Assembly (NCBI RefSeq): GCF_001534665.1
Contig: NZ_CP013920.1
Coordinates: 632,501 to 696,500 of the forward strand
Origin: Candidatus Arsenophonus lipoptenae
Lineage (GTDB): Bacteria; Pseudomonadota; Gammaproteobacteria; Enterobacterales; Enterobacteriaceae
Direction: 5' to 3'
Length of the DNA stretch: 64,000 nt
A program made the position numbers and the translations under genes. This document shows, piece after piece, positions 40,991 to 51,984 of this stretch (position 1 is its first letter; each line of letters opens with the position of its first letter). The notes below the pieces were generated by a model. The model was given only the letters and a program-made list of their open reading frames with translations. It was not told where the DNA came from and ran no database searches.

Positions 40991-43699
40991 ATGTTCACTA
41001 AATTTTTTAAAAAAATTTTTAGAAGTCGTAATGATCGTATTTTATATAGTTTAAGTAAATTAGTTGATATTATAAATGAATTAGAAACTGAATTTGAAAA
41101 ATTATCTGATCCAAAACTAAAAGATAAAACTCTTGAATTTCGTCAAAAACTTAAATTAGGTATAAAGTTAGATCAATTGCTCCCTGAAGCATTTGCCACT
41201 GTTCGTGAAGCTAGTAAACGTGTATTTAATATGCGTCATTTTGATGTTCAATTATTAGGTGGCATAGCACTTAATAATAGTTGTATTGCTGAAATGCGTA
41301 CTGGTGAAGGAAAAACATTGACATCTACATTACCTGCATATTTAAATGCTTTAACTGGTAAAGGTGTACACATAGTAACTGTAAATGATTATTTAGCTAA
41401 ACGTGATGCAGAAAATAATCGATTATTATTTGAATTTCTTGGTATGACTGTTGGTATTAATTTACCAGGTATGTCTTCTAAAATGAAACGTAAGGCTTAT
41501 GCTTCTGATATTACCTATGGTACTAATAATGAATATGGCTTTGATTATTTACGTGATAATATGGCTTTTAGTCCTGAAGAACGTGTTCAACGTAAATTAC
41601 ATTATGTATTAATTGACGAAGTTGATTCTATTTTAATTGATGAAGCTCGTACTCCATTAGTTATATCAGGACCGCTAGAGGGTAGTTCAGATCTATATAA
41701 GAAAATTGATAAATTAATTCCATATTTTAAACGACAGGAAAAAGAAGATTCTGAAACATTTCAAGGTAAAGGTCATTTTTCTATTGATGAAAAATTAAAG
41801 CAAGTTACGTTGACAGAACGTGGATTAGAGTTAATTGAAGAGTTATTATCACAAACTAATTTAATAAAAAATAATGAATCACTTTATTCTCCAACTAATA
41901 TTATACTTACACACCATATAATGGCAGCTTTACGTGCTCATGTACTTTTTAATAAAAATATAGATTATATTGTTAAGGATGGACAAATTGTTATTGTTGA
42001 TGAACATACTGGACGTACTATGGAAGGAAGACGTTGGTCAGATGGGTTACATCAAGCAGTTGAAGCTAAAGAAGGTGTTAAAATACAAAATGATAATCAA
42101 ATATTAGCATCAATTACTTTTCAAAATTATTTTCGTTTATACGAAAAAATAGCTGGTATGACAGGTACAGCTGATACAGAAGCTTTTGAATTTAGATCTA
42201 TATATAAATTAGACACAATAGTTATTCCAACTAATCGTCCGATGATTCGTAATGATTTACCTGATCTAGTTTATATGAATGATGCAGATAAATTTGTAGC
42301 TATTATTAGTGATATTCGTAAATGTATCAATAAAGGGCAACCAGTATTAGTAGGTACTATTTCAATTGAAAAATCAGAAATAATCTCTCGTGAATTAACT
42401 AAAGCTAAAATTAGGCATAATGTTTTAAATGCTAAATTTCATGCAATTGAAGCGGATATTATTGCTGAAGCAGGTCAGCCAGGTTCAGTTACTATTGCTA
42501 CTAATATGGCTGGTCGTGGTACAGATATTGTATTAGGAGGTAACTGGCAATTAGAAATTAATAAGTTAAATGATACTAATCAAGAAGAAATTGATAAAAT
42601 TAAGATAGAATGGAAAAGGCGTCATGATGCAGTAATTGCTGCTGGTGGTTTATATATTATTGGTACTGAACGTCATGAATCTAGACGTATTGATAATCAA
42701 TTACGAGGAAGATCTGGACGTCAAGGAGATCCAGGTTTATCTAGATTTTATATTTCAATGGAGGATTCGTTAATACGTATATTCGCCTCTGATCGAGTTG
42801 TAGGAATGATGCGTAAATTAGGCATGAAACCTGGTGAAGCAATTGAACATCCTTGGGTCACAAAAGCAATTGCTAATGCACAACGTAAAGTTGAAAGTCA
42901 TAATTTTGATATTAGGAAGCAACTTTTAGAATATGATGATGTTGCTAATGATCAAAGACGAGTAATTTATTCTCAACGTAATGCTTTATTGGATAGTAAT
43001 GATATAAGTGAAATAATTAAGTGCATACGAGAAAATGTAATAATATCAATTATTAATCTTTATATTCCTAAAAATTCTTTACAAGAAGAATGGGATATTA
43101 CTGGGTTGCAAAAGAGATTTTATACTGATTTTAATTTAAAATTACCTATTCAGGATTGGTTAGATAAAGAATTAGAATTAAATGAAGAAATATTATGCAA
43201 ACTAATTTTAAAAAAAACTATTGAAGCATATCAGGTAAAAGAGAATATAATTGGTAGTGATATGATGCGTAATTTTGAAAAAAATATTATGCTACAAACT
43301 CTTGATTCATTGTGGAAAGAACATTTAGCTGCAATGGATTATTTAAGACAAGGTATTCACTTACGTGGATATGCACAAAAAGATCCAAAACAGGAGTATA
43401 AACGAGAATCTTTTAAGATGTTTACAAATATGTTAGAAAATTTACAATATGAATTAATTAGTACTTTAAGTAAAGTAAAAATTAGATTTCCAGAAGAAAT
43501 AGCAATATTTCATCAGAAAAGATATACAACCTCCAAAGGTTTAATTACAAATAATTGTTATGATCAGCATAAAGAAACAGCAAGTATTTCAAAAAATAAA
43601 ATAAAACCATTAGAGAAATATAATAGAATTGGTCGTAATTCATCTTGTCCATGTGGTTCTGGAAAAAAATATAAACATTGTCACGGGCATTTAATGTAA
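40991..43699 (+). CDS. secA: Protein translocase ATPase SecA
   Basis: Motor that drives preproteins through SecYEG. It has 902 residues (E. coli 901). Walker [19 protein letters not shown], the DEAD-type [17 protein letters not shown], and the preprotein cross-linking domain are present. [38 protein letters not shown], and the helical scaffold with [19 protein letters not shown] follow. The zinc-binding tail [14 protein letters not shown] that binds SecB and lipids is retained, unlike in some reduced genomes. It lacks the upstream SecM sensor. Confidence 0.98.
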   Translation: MFTKFFKKIFRSRNDRILYSLSKLVDIINELETEFEKLSDPKLKDKTLEFRQKLKLGIKLDQLLPEAFATVREASKRVFNMRHFDVQLLGGIALNNSCIAEMRTGEGKTLTSTLPAYLNALTGKGVHIVTVNDYLAKRDAENNRLLFEFLGMTVGINLPGMSSKMKRKAYASDITYGTNNEYGFDYLRDNMAFSPEERVQRKLHYVLIDEVDSILIDEARTPLVISGPLEGSSDLYKKIDKLIPYFKRQEKEDSETFQGKGHFSIDEKLKQVTLTERGLELIEELLSQTNLIKNNESLYSPTNIILTHHIMAALRAHVLFNKNIDYIVKDGQIVIVDEHTGRTMEGRRWSDGLHQAVEAKEGVKIQNDNQILASITFQNYFRLYEKIAGMTGTADTEAFEFRSIYKLDTIVIPTNRPMIRNDLPDLVYMNDADKFVAIISDIRKCINKGQPVLVGTISIEKSEIISRELTKAKIRHNVLNAKFHAIEADIIAEAGQPGSVTIATNMAGRGTDIVLGGNWQLEINKLNDTNQEEIDKIKIEWKRRHDAVIAAGGLYIIGTERHESRRIDNQLRGRSGRQGDPGLSRFYISMEDSLIRIFASDRVVGMMRKLGMKPGEAIEHPWVTKAIANAQRKVESHNFDIRKQLLEYDDVANDQRRVIYSQRNALLDSNDISEIIKCIRENVIISIINLYIPKNSLQEEWDITGLQKRFYTDFNLKLPIQDWLDKELELNEEILCKLILKKTIEAYQVKENIIGSDMMRNFEKNIMLQTLDSLWKEHLAAMDYLRQGIHLRGYAQKDPKQEYKRESFKMFTNMLENLQYELISTLSKVKIRFPEEIAIFHQKRYTTSKGLITNNCYDQHKETASISKNKIKPLEKYNRIGRNSSCPCGSGKKYKHCHGHLM

Positions 43700-43885
43700 A
43701 TTTATTTATGATGACGAAAAACTTAATGCTGACAATAAAAGTATATTAATAATTAATTTTAAAACAGTTATTAATTTAATATAGTATAAATTAATTATTT
43801 TAGTAAGTTATTAAAAATTTGTTATTTATTAGGCAATAAATTATATTGAAGTTATTTTAACTTTTAATTAAATTAAACTATATGA

Positions 43886-44896
43886 TTAAATATAGTTAAC
43901 TATATTTTTAATTAATTTAGGTCCGTGGTAAATAAATCCTGAATAAATCTGTAATAAAGATGCCCCAGCTGCTAATTTTTCTTTTGCTGCTATTAGAGAA
44001 TCAATTCCTCCAACACCAATTATTGTTAATTTTCCTTTTAATTCTTTTGATAATAAACGAATAATTTCAGTACTTTTTAATTGTATCGGTCTACCACTTA
44101 ATCCACCTTCTTCATTTGAATATCTTAATCCTTTTATTAATTGTCTATCTAATGTAGTATTTGTAGCTATTACACCATCAATTTGATGTCTTATTAAACT
44201 ATCACTAATTTGAATAATTTCTTTTTCTGTTAAATCAGGAGAAATTTTTATTGCTATAGGGACATATTTTTGATATTTTTTTGTTAAAAAAGATTGTTTA
44301 TCTTTAATAGATTGTAATAAATCTTCCAATATTTCACCGTACTGTAATACTCTTAAATTAGGTGTATTAGGTGAAGAAATATTAATTGCTATATAATTTG
44401 CATAATGATAAATTTTTTCCATACAAATTAGATAATCATCTTTGCAATATTCAATTGGCGTATCCTGATTTTTACCAATATTTATACCAATAATACAGTT
44501 GTATTTTACTTTTTTTAAATTCTCAACTAACCTATCAATACCCAAATTATTACATCCCATACGATTAATTAGCCCTTCAGCTTCAATAAGTCTAAATAGC
44601 CTAGGTTTTTTATTACCATATTGAGGATTGGGGGTAACTGTTCCTATTTCTAGAAAACCGAATCCCATTATTCCAAAAGCATAAATATATTCACCATTTT
44701 TATCAAATCCAGCTGCTAATCCTAATGGATTTTTAAATGTTAGCCCCATACAATGCATTGGTTTATAATTAATTGTTTGCCGAAACATATTTTGTATAGG
44801 TGAATACATTATATATTTCATTTGTTTAGAAATAAATTCATGCGCTTGTTCTGGATTTAAATGAAATAATGCTTTTTTTATAAGGTGATAAAACAT
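43886..44896 (-). CDS. pyrD: Dihydroorotate dehydrogenase (quinone), class 2
   Basis: Membrane-associated flavoenzyme oxidising dihydroorotate to orotate in pyrimidine synthesis and passing electrons to quinone. It is 336 residues, same as E. coli PyrD. The N-terminal helix ([19 protein letters not shown]) anchors it to the inner membrane. [38 protein letters not shown], the catalytic-base region [21 protein letters not shown] and GGLSGRP are all typical. Retention implies de novo UMP synthesis and a quinone pool. Confidence 0.97.
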   Translation of the reverse strand: MFYHLIKKALFHLNPEQAHEFISKQMKYIMYSPIQNMFRQTINYKPMHCMGLTFKNPLGLAAGFDKNGEYIYAFGIMGFGFLEIGTVTPNPQYGNKKPRLFRLIEAEGLINRMGCNNLGIDRLVENLKKVKYNCIIGINIGKNQDTPIEYCKDDYLICMEKIYHYANYIAINISSPNTPNLRVLQYGEILEDLLQSIKDKQSFLTKKYQKYVPIAIKISPDLTEKEIIQISDSLIRHQIDGVIATNTTLDRQLIKGLRYSNEEGGLSGRPIQLKSTEIIRLLSKELKGKLTIIGVGGIDSLIAAKEKLAAGASLLQIYSGFIYHGPKLIKNIVNYI

Positions 44897-45463
44897 TAAT
44901 TTTACCTTTTATTGAAACTAGTATTATAAATATTCTTATATACAAGTTTGTAAAAACTTACTTACTTATTTAATAATATCATAACATAATAGTATATATA
45001 AAAATTTTTAAGAATATTATTTTAAATATTAAATATAACATGAATATTTAATTTTAAATCTTAATATAATTGATATATATTTAATTTTTAATTACATATT
45101 AAAAATGTAATTTTTGATAAAAATAAATAAACTTAATATATTGATTATATAAAAATATCTTTAAAATTAATAATTTAACTATTTTTTTGAAAAAATTTCT
45201 TTAGGTTCATCATTTTTATTATAAAATATATGGTTTATTTGAAATTTTTTAAGATTTTACTAAATTTTATCAAGGTATTGTCTGTTATTATAGGAATATT
45301 TATCACATTAAAATATTTTTGATAAAAACAAAAATTGCTATGCTAGCATAGCATAAATAAAAAATTTGATAAGTCTTTATATTTATTAATATATAAAATA
45401 TATATAACATATTTTATCTAGATAAGTCTGGATTAATGCCTCCGTGAGGATAATTAACGCATT
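44897..45463. other. Divergent promoter region pyrD/pncB
   Basis: 567 bases between the 5' ends of pyrD and pncB, where E. coli has pepN and other genes. None of those can be read. The one clear element is an 18-base perfect palindrome at 45336-45353. Confidence 0.5.
45319..45353 (+). promoter_or_regulatory. Promoter-overlapping 18-bp palindrome upstream of pncB
   Basis: TGCTATGCTAGCATAGCA at 45336-45353 is a perfect palindrome without a central gap and stands out by its G/C content in nearly pure A/T. It contains an extended -10-like TGCTAGCAT (45341-45349), with TTGATA 19 bases before its TAGCAT at 45319-45324. It therefore looks like an operator lying on a promoter about 110 bases before pncB. 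It does not resemble the NadR box I remember from E. coli (TGTTTA-N6-TAAACA). Confidence 0.4.
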
Positions 45464-46693
45464 ATGAATTTAGACATATTACCTATAATTACATCACTAT
45501 TAGATACAGATGCTTATAAATTACATATGCAACAAGCTGTTTTTCATAATTATAATCATGTATCAGTAGTAGCAGAATTTCGCTGTCGTAGTGATGAACT
45601 ACTTGGCAAATACTCTTATGCTGTAAAACAACAAATAAATTTAATGTCACGTATTACATTAACACCAAATGAGTATAATTATTTACGTAGATTACCTTTT
45701 TTTAAAATTGATTATTTAGATTGGTTAAAGGATTTTCGCTTTAATCCAAATCAAGTAAAAATTTATACTTCAAAAGAAAATCAGTTAGCACTAAAAATTA
45801 GTAGTTCATGGTGCGAAATGATCTTATGGGAAGTTCCATTATTAGCTTTAATTAGTGAATTGGTTCATAGAGATCGTTATCCTAATATTACAACTGCAGA
45901 TGCTATTAAACATTTACATAAATTGATTACATATTTTTATCAAGAAGCAAAAATAAATAACATTGATTTAACAAATTTTAAATTAATAGATTTTGGTACT
46001 CGCAGACGTTTTTCTCGTATTGGGCAATATGTGATTGTCAATGAACTTAAAAAATATTTTCCGTATTTTATTGGAACAAGTAATTATAAATTAGCTGAAG
46101 AATTAAAACTTAAACCATTTGGCACCCAAGCTCATGAATGGTTTCAGGCCCATCAACAAATTAGTTCCAATCTTGCTAATAGTCAACGAATTGCTTTACA
46201 AAGTTGGCTTGATGAATATCCTGATCAATTAAGTATTGCGTTAACAGATTGTATTACAATGGATGCTTTTTTACGTGATTTTGACATTACATTTGCTAGT
46301 CGTTATCAAGGTTTGCGACATGATTCAGGTGATCCATTAGAGTGGGGAGAAAAAGCTATTAATCATTATAAAAAATTAGCCATTGATCCTATGAGCAAAA
46401 TTCTTGTTTTTTCAGATAATCTTGATCTACAAAAAGCATTAATACTTTATAAACATTTTTATAAACGTATTAATCTTATTTTTGGTATTGGAACTCGTTT
46501 GACATGTAATATACCTAAAGTAAAACCACTTAATATTGTGATTAAATTGGTTGAATGTAATGGTAAGCCAGTTGCTAAGTTATCTGATAGTCCAGAAAAA
46601 ACTATTTGTAGTGATGTCGCATTTATTAATCTTTTAAAAAAAACTTTTGATATTCCTATCGTAAAAAATTTAGTGCATAATAAAATTAAATGA
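45464..46693 (+). CDS. pncB: Nicotinate phosphoribosyltransferase
   Basis: Salvages nicotinate to NaMN using PRPP and ATP, the Preiss-Handler entry to NAD. It has 409 residues (E. coli 400). Diagnostic stretches are [26 protein letters not shown]-like [24 protein letters not shown] and [31 protein letters not shown] with the phosphorylated histidine, [11 protein letters not shown] and [10 protein letters not shown] also match. Its retention suggests the symbiont takes up nicotinate from the host. Confidence 0.97.
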   Translation: MNLDILPIITSLLDTDAYKLHMQQAVFHNYNHVSVVAEFRCRSDELLGKYSYAVKQQINLMSRITLTPNEYNYLRRLPFFKIDYLDWLKDFRFNPNQVKIYTSKENQLALKISSSWCEMILWEVPLLALISELVHRDRYPNITTADAIKHLHKLITYFYQEAKINNIDLTNFKLIDFGTRRRFSRIGQYVIVNELKKYFPYFIGTSNYKLAEELKLKPFGTQAHEWFQAHQQISSNLANSQRIALQSWLDEYPDQLSIALTDCITMDAFLRDFDITFASRYQGLRHDSGDPLEWGEKAINHYKKLAIDPMSKILVFSDNLDLQKALILYKHFYKRINLIFGIGTRLTCNIPKVKPLNIVIKLVECNGKPVAKLSDSPEKTICSDVAFINLLKKTFDIPIVKNLVHNKIK

Positions 46694-47617
46694 ATTAATA
46701 AAATAGATCATTTAGATTTTATCTAAAATAGATTAAATTAAAATTTAATGTTTTATGTAATTTTTATTTTGTTTTTTTTAAAACTAAATTGTTTGTTTTA
46801 AATTTATATCATATTAAAAATAGAATTTATAGTTTGTTAATTATTTTTATCACGAATTAATTACTTTAAGTTAAGTCTTATTTATTTAATTATGTTATTT
46901 TAAAATATTTGTCATATTATTCATTAGGTTTAAAATAAATAAAATTTATTTTTTGAAATCTATATAATATCATTAATGCAGACTAATTATAGATATCATT
47001 AATGCAGACTAATTATAGTATGTTAATTTTAAACTAAATTTGATAATATTATTGTTGTAAAATTCTTTAAAAGTGTAACTTTCAAAGAAAATATTAAATT
47101 TTGGTATTCTAAAAATATTTATTTTAAATAAAAATTGATAATTTTAAGAAATAATATAAAATTATAATAATTTATTAAAATTCATATAATAATTAAAAAA
47201 TAACTTTTAAATTTGCAGGTTTTTTATTAGATTATCAAAGTATAAACTTTTTTGTTTTTTATAAAAATAGATGTTATAGAATTTTTCTCATAAAATTAAT
47301 AGAATTAATAGTTTTGATATCAATGCATGTTAAAAAATTATTAATTATTAGTTAATATAAATTTATATAATGATATAATGTACATTTTAATTGTTATTTT
47401 AATTGTTATAAATAATTTCATTTAATTAGAAAAATTAATGTTTTTTAAAGTTAGTTTGAATAACTATAAATAAGAGATAATATATTATCTTTCTATTGGT
47501 CGTTTAAATAATAATTATTATCAATGATATTTCAATTAAGGATATTTAAATAAAAAGATTATTTTTTCAAAATAAAAAAATAATTTTAAATAAGTAGATA
47601 TTTAAAGAGAGTGCATA
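46694..47617. other. Long gene-free spacer between pncB and asnS with a tandem duplication
   Basis: 924 bases; pncB and asnS are next neighbours in E. coli, so this spacer is not explained by loss of an E. coli gene. It contains a perfect 26-base tandem duplication (46967-47018) and a smaller one (ATTTTAATTGTT twice, 47383-47406). No other structure or relic was recognised. Confidence 0.45.
46967..47018 (+). repeat. Perfect 26-bp tandem duplication
   Basis: The 26-base unit at 46967-46992 (core CATTAATGCAGACTAATTAT) is followed immediately by an identical copy at 46993-47018. No divergence between copies suggests a recent slippage or unequal-exchange event. It lies well away from both flanking genes and is probably neutral. 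Confidence 0.9.
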
Positions 47618-49018
47618 ATGAATATAGTGCCTATAGTTAAAATACTTCAAGGAGGTATAGCAATAGGAAAAGAAGTTACTGTTCGTGGATGGGTACGTAC
47701 AAGAAGAGATTCAAAATCAGGCATGTCATTCCTGACTATATATGATGGTTCCTGTTTTAATTCATTACAAGTTATTGTAAATAATCAATTAGATAATTAT
47801 GAACAAGAAGTTATGAACTTAACTACTGGTTGTTCAGTTGAAGTAACTGGAATTGTTAAATTATCTAAAGGTAAAGGACAAAAAATTGAATTATTTATAA
47901 GTCAAGTTATTGTAGTAGGAATGGTAGAAAATCCTAATAGATATCCAATATCTGCTAAACATCATAGCATTGAATATTTGCGTGAAGTGTCACATTTACG
48001 CCCTCGTACTAATCTTATTGGTGCTATTACACGTATTCGGCATACATTAGCTCAAGCTATTCATCGGTTCTTTAATAAAGAAGGTTATTTTTGGGTCTCT
48101 ACACCAATTATTACAACCTATGACACTGAAGGTGCAAGCAAAATGTTTCGTGTTTCAACATTAGATTTGCAAAATATCCCATTAAAAAGAAATGGAACTA
48201 TTAATTTTGAAAAAGATTTTTTTTGTAAGGAAGCTTTTTTAACTGTATCTGGTCAATTAAATGGAGAAGCTTATGCTTGTTCTTTAAGCAAAATTTATAC
48301 TTTTGGTCCAACTTTTCGTGCAGAAAATTCGAATACTAGCCGTCACTTATCAGAATTTTGGATGGTTGAACCTGAAGTTGCTTTTGCAGATTTAAATAAT
48401 ATTATATCTTTATCTGAAAATATGTTAAAGTACGTATTTAATTCTGTTTTATGTGAGCGTTATGATGATTTAGCTTTTTTTGTTGAGCATATAAATAAGA
48501 ATGTAATTAATAGGTTAGAGCAATTTATTAAAACAGATTTTATTCAAATAGATTATATTGATGCTATTAAATTATTAAAAAAATCAAATAAATCATTTAA
48601 AAATTTAGTAGATTGGGGTATGGATTTTTCTTCTGAACATGAACGTTATTTAACTGAGCAATATTTTAAAGCACCTATAGTAATTAAAAATTATCCAAAA
48701 AATATTAAAGCATTTTATATGCGTATCAATCCTGATGGTAAAACTGTTGCTGCTATGGATGTATTAGTTCCTGGTATTGGTGAAATTCTAGGCGGATCCC
48801 AGCGTGAAGAAAGATTAAATGAATTGGATATTCGCATGAGAGAGATAGGTTTAAATCAAGAAGATTATAAATGGTATCGAGATTTACGTCGTTATGGTAC
48901 CGTTCCTCATTCCGGTTTTGGGCTAGGTTTTGAACGTATGGTTGCTTATGTTACTAGCATAAAAAATATTCGTGAGGCTATTCCATTTCCTCGTACTCCT
49001 AATAATGCTAGATTTTAA
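47618..49018 (+). CDS. asnS: Asparaginyl-tRNA synthetase
   Basis: Charges tRNA-Asn. It is a class IIb synthetase of 466 residues, the E. coli length. The N-terminal OB fold carries [20 protein letters not shown]. Class II motif 2 is [20 protein letters not shown] in the conserved core and motif 3 is [14 protein letters not shown]. It ends [12 protein letters not shown] as expected. A GAGAG ribosome binding site precedes the ATG. It is followed by ompF as in E. coli. Confidence 0.98.
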   Translation: MNIVPIVKILQGGIAIGKEVTVRGWVRTRRDSKSGMSFLTIYDGSCFNSLQVIVNNQLDNYEQEVMNLTTGCSVEVTGIVKLSKGKGQKIELFISQVIVVGMVENPNRYPISAKHHSIEYLREVSHLRPRTNLIGAITRIRHTLAQAIHRFFNKEGYFWVSTPIITTYDTEGASKMFRVSTLDLQNIPLKRNGTINFEKDFFCKEAFLTVSGQLNGEAYACSLSKIYTFGPTFRAENSNTSRHLSEFWMVEPEVAFADLNNIISLSENMLKYVFNSVLCERYDDLAFFVEHINKNVINRLEQFIKTDFIQIDYIDAIKLLKKSNKSFKNLVDWGMDFSSEHERYLTEQYFKAPIVIKNYPKNIKAFYMRINPDGKTVAAMDVLVPGIGEILGGSQREERLNELDIRMREIGLNQEDYKWYRDLRRYGTVPHSGFGLGFERMVAYVTSIKNIREAIPFPRTPNNARF

Positions 49019-49142
49019 ATATTATACATACAATTAAATAATTAGTATGATAAATTATAGTAAGGTATTTTACTAGTTTTTTATTAGTAAAATATTATAT
49101 AAACTAAGAAGATTAGATGTATTGATATTTTGAAATATAATG

Positions 49143-49163
49143 TTTCTTTTTGTTGCAAATATT
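49143..49163 (+). promoter_or_regulatory. OmpR-binding-site-like sequence upstream of ompF
   Basis: TTTCTTTTTGTTGCAAATAT resembles the E. coli ompF F1 OmpR site as I remember it (TTTACTTTTGGTTACATATT), with 14 or 15 of 20 positions equal in an ungapped alignment. It lies roughly 60-80 bases upstream of the expected transcription start, where activator sites sit. Whether ompR/envZ exist in this genome is unknown. Confidence 0.45.
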
Positions 49164-49221
49164 ATATTTTTATGTCATTTTCAGTGTAGATAAAATATTT
49201 TCTAGTGAAACACTGAATATA

Positions 49222-49327
49222 AAAAAGAAGACGGCACTAAACTCTTAACGATAGCTTTAATTATGTAAAATGAATCTATTTTGAGCGGTGGCAGCCGTCC
49301 GAATAACATCAATGAGGGTCAATAATA
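49222..49327 (+). promoter_or_regulatory. ompF 5' leader with complementary ends and MicF-type target
   Basis: The stretch AAGACGGCACTAAACTC at the 5' side aligns with E. coli ompF leader AAGACACCAAACTC. GGTGGCAGCCGTC near the 3' side aligns with GTGGCAGGTGTC. The outer stem is GACGGC/GCCGTC here and GACACC/GGTGTC in E. coli, so both sides changed together. The ribosome-binding end ATGAGGGTCAATAATAATG matches the region that MicF RNA pairs with in E. coli. E. coli sequences are from memory. Confidence 0.5.
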
Positions 49328-50431
49328 ATGATGAAGCGTAATATTCTTGCAATAGTTATTCCTGCGTTATTAGTTGGTACAACAAACGCAGCTGAAATCT
49401 ATAATAAAGATGGCAATAAATTAGATCTATATGGTAAAGTGGATGCTCGTCACTTTTTTGGAAAAAGAAGTAGTGGCGATGATTCTAGAGTTAGTGTTGG
49501 TATAAAAGGTGATACTAAACTTTCTGATCAAGTTACTGGTTTTGGTCATTTTGAATGGTCAACTAAAACAAGTAAAAATGAAATGGAAAATGAAAATACA
49601 AATCGTCTCGCTTATGTCGGTTTGAAAATTGCTGACTTTGGTTCATTAGATTATGGACGTAATTATGGTGTTGTGTATGATGTTAATTCATGGACTGGTG
49701 TTTTGCCTTTATATGGTGCAGATTCTATGTTTCATGGTGATAAATACATGACTTCTCGTAATTTATTAACTTATCGTAGCAGTGATTTTTTTGGTTTAGT
49801 TGATGGTTTGAACTTTGCTTTACAGTACCAAGGTAAAAATAGTGAAACTAATAAATCATCTAATTTCCATCATTTTAAAAATAATGGTCACGGGTTTGAT
49901 ATAGCAGCTAAATATGATATTGGTTGGGGGGTTACATTAGGTGCTGGTTATATTAAGACCGATCGTCATTTAACTAAATCTGAACAAGCTAATAGTGGTG
50001 CTATTGGTAACAATGCTGATGGTTGGAATGCTGGTATAAAGTATAATGATAATAATTTATATCTTGCAGCAATGTATGGAGAAACCAGCAATATGACTCG
50101 ATTTGGTGAAATAGTTGAAGGCATTGATAGATCAAAAATTGCTAATAAAACTACAAATTTTGAAATAGTAGGTCAATATTTATTTAATGAAATTGGTCTG
50201 AAACCATCTATAGCTTATATACAATCTAAAGGTAGTAAATTAAATGATGATGGTTATTCTCAGCAAAATTTAGTGAAATATGTTTCTTTAGGTGCTTTCT
50301 ATTATTTTAATAAAAATTTGACAGCAGTTGTAGATTATAAAATTAATTTAGTTAATAACAATGATTTTACACAAAAATATGGCATTAGTAGTGATAATCT
50401 TATTGGTCTAGGTTTAGTATATCAGTTTTAA
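49328..50431 (+). CDS. ompF: Outer-membrane porin OmpF
   Basis: Trimeric 16-stranded general porin for small hydrophilic solutes. A typical Sec signal peptide (MMKRNILAIVIPALLVG up to TTNA) is cleaved before AEIYNKDGNKLDLYGK, the porin N-terminal strand. NRLAYVGLKIADFGSLDYGRNYG, split by the usual turn, leads into the L3 constriction loop near LPLYGAD, which replaces the common PEFGGD. SSDFFGLVDGLNFALQYQGK follows. The last strand ends LVYQF with the C-terminal phenylalanine read by the Bam machinery. It has 367 residues (E. coli OmpF 362). OmpC is very similar; position between asnS and aspC decides for ompF. Loop sequences are heavily changed. Confidence 0.93.
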   Translation: MMKRNILAIVIPALLVGTTNAAEIYNKDGNKLDLYGKVDARHFFGKRSSGDDSRVSVGIKGDTKLSDQVTGFGHFEWSTKTSKNEMENENTNRLAYVGLKIADFGSLDYGRNYGVVYDVNSWTGVLPLYGADSMFHGDKYMTSRNLLTYRSSDFFGLVDGLNFALQYQGKNSETNKSSNFHHFKNNGHGFDIAAKYDIGWGVTLGAGYIKTDRHLTKSEQANSGAIGNNADGWNAGIKYNDNNLYLAAMYGETSNMTRFGEIVEGIDRSKIANKTTNFEIVGQYLFNEIGLKPSIAYIQSKGSKLNDDGYSQQNLVKYVSLGAFYYFNKNLTAVVDYKINLVNNNDFTQKYGISSDNLIGLGLVYQF

Positions 50432-50465
50432 CACTAATTTGTCTAAAATTTAGTAAATACAAACT

Positions 50466-50512
50466 TAGTAAATCTAAAAACAGCCATTTTATGGCTGTTT
50501 TTAGATTTACTA
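50466..50512 (+). terminator. Strong rho-independent terminator after ompF
   Basis: A perfect inverted repeat with 21-base arms: AGTAAATCTAAAAACAGCCA within the left arm (50466-50486), loop TTTTA (50487-50491), and the right arm at 50492-50512. The G/C core CAGCCA/TGGCTG is flanked by an A-run on one side and T-run on the other, so it can work in both directions. It is the strongest hairpin in the window and lies 35 bases after the ompF stop. Confidence 0.85.
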
Positions 50513-50720
50513 TAAATAGCGATTTTTTGTTTTAATTAGAATATTTGTTCTCTTGTAAAAAAATTTATTACTTATTAGTAATATAGTTAAATATCGTATT
50601 TTTAATTTATTCACTATATATTTTAAAATATTATTAGTAATTCATATTTTATCTAGTTGTTTAATTTGTTATTTATTAAAAATAAAGTTATTAGAATTAA
50701 AAGTTATTGGAATTATTAAC

Positions 50721-51911
50721 ATGTTTAAAAATATTGTTTTTGCCCCTAAAGATCCTATTTTAGGATTAACAGAAATTTTTGAGTCTGATCAACGTAAACA
50801 AAAAATTAATTTAGGAATTGGTGTTTATAAGAATGAATTAGGAAAAACTCCTATTCTTACTTCTATTAAGAAAGCGGAAAAATATTTATTAAGAAATGAA
50901 GTATCTAAAAATTATCTTGCTATTAGTGGTATATCAGAGTTTAGTCAAGTTACTCAAAAACTATTATTTGGTAAGAATCATAGAATTATAAAAGAAAATT
51001 GTGCCCGAACTATACAAGCAATAGGTGGAACTGGTGCGTTACGTATTGCTGCTGAATTTATTGCTAAACAAACCTCTGCAAAACGAGTTTGGATTAGCCA
51101 ACCAACTTGGCCTAATCATGAAAATATATTTAAATCAGTTGGCTTTAAAATCTGTTATTATCAGTATTATGATGCTTATAATCATGAATTAAATTATAAT
51201 GGCATGTTAACTAGTTTAAATGATGTTATTAGAGGTGATGTATTGTTATTACATGGTTGTTGTCATAATCCTACTGGTATTGATTTAATATCAGAACAAT
51301 GGGAAATATTATCTAAATTAGCATCAGAAAAAATGTTATTGCCTGTTTTTGATTTTGCATATCAGGGATTTGCTAAAGGATTAGACAAAGATACTAACGG
51401 ATTACATATATTTGCCAATAAAAATCCAGAAATAATAGTTGCTAGTTCTTATTCTAAAAATTTTAGCTTATATAATGAACGAGTTGGAGCTTGTACAATT
51501 ATTGCTAATAATAGCATTCAAGCAGACCGAGTATTTAGTCAAATACAATCAATTATTAGAGCAAATTATTCTAATCCACCATTTCATGGTGCTGCTATTG
51601 TTACTAAAATATTATCAGACGAATTATTAAAAAAAGAATGGATAGAAGAGTTAACAGCTATGAGAAACCGCATTCAACGTATACGTAAGTTATTTGTAAA
51701 AATGTTGCAAGAAAAATGTATTAAGCAAGATTTTAGTTTTATTGGTAAACAAAATGGTATATTTTCTTTCAGCGGTCTTAATAAAAAACAAGTAATTAAA
51801 TTACGTAATAAACATGCTATTTATATAGTTAATTCTGGAAGGATTAATATTTCTGGTATAACAGAAAATAATTTAATTCCATTATGTAATGCTATAATTG
51901 ATGTGGTATAG
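50721..51911 (+). CDS. aspC: Aspartate aminotransferase
   Basis: PLP enzyme interconverting aspartate/2-oxoglutarate with oxaloacetate/glutamate; also able to transaminate aromatic keto acids. It is 396 residues, the E. coli AspC length. The PLP lysine is Lys246 in [64 protein letters not shown] and [11 protein letters not shown] are conserved. TyrB is a close paralogue, but the ompF-aspC-gloC neighbourhood identifies AspC. It could serve both roles if tyrB is lost. Confidence 0.95.
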   Translation: MFKNIVFAPKDPILGLTEIFESDQRKQKINLGIGVYKNELGKTPILTSIKKAEKYLLRNEVSKNYLAISGISEFSQVTQKLLFGKNHRIIKENCARTIQAIGGTGALRIAAEFIAKQTSAKRVWISQPTWPNHENIFKSVGFKICYYQYYDAYNHELNYNGMLTSLNDVIRGDVLLLHGCCHNPTGIDLISEQWEILSKLASEKMLLPVFDFAYQGFAKGLDKDTNGLHIFANKNPEIIVASSYSKNFSLYNERVGACTIIANNSIQADRVFSQIQSIIRANYSNPPFHGAAIVTKILSDELLKKEWIEELTAMRNRIQRIRKLFVKMLQEKCIKQDFSFIGKQNGIFSFSGLNKKQVIKLRNKHAIYIVNSGRINISGITENNLIPLCNAIIDVV

Positions 51912-51984
51912 AAATATACTAATTTCTATAATTAATAATTTTAAATCAATTTTTATTTATTTTGCATAAATATAATAAAACTAA

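Larger units (their letters stand above)
49019..49327 (+). other. ompF regulatory region and leader
   Basis: 309 bases between asnS and ompF. It holds an OmpR-box-like sequence (49143-49163), an inverted repeat TTCAGTGT/ACACTGAA (49180-49187 and 49210-49217) across the core promoter, and a transcribed leader with G/C-rich complementary ends (49230-49235 with 49294-49299). The leader ends with the ATGAGGGTCAATAATAATG translation start region. Density of conserved signals is far higher than in any other spacer of the window. Confidence 0.6.

Noticed and set aside
49180-49217. TTCAGTGT/ACACTGAA inverted repeat at the ompF promoter as a separate regulator site
   Set aside because: It is real, but no known regulator site matches it and eight-base arms can arise by chance. 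It is kept only as part of the ompF region description.
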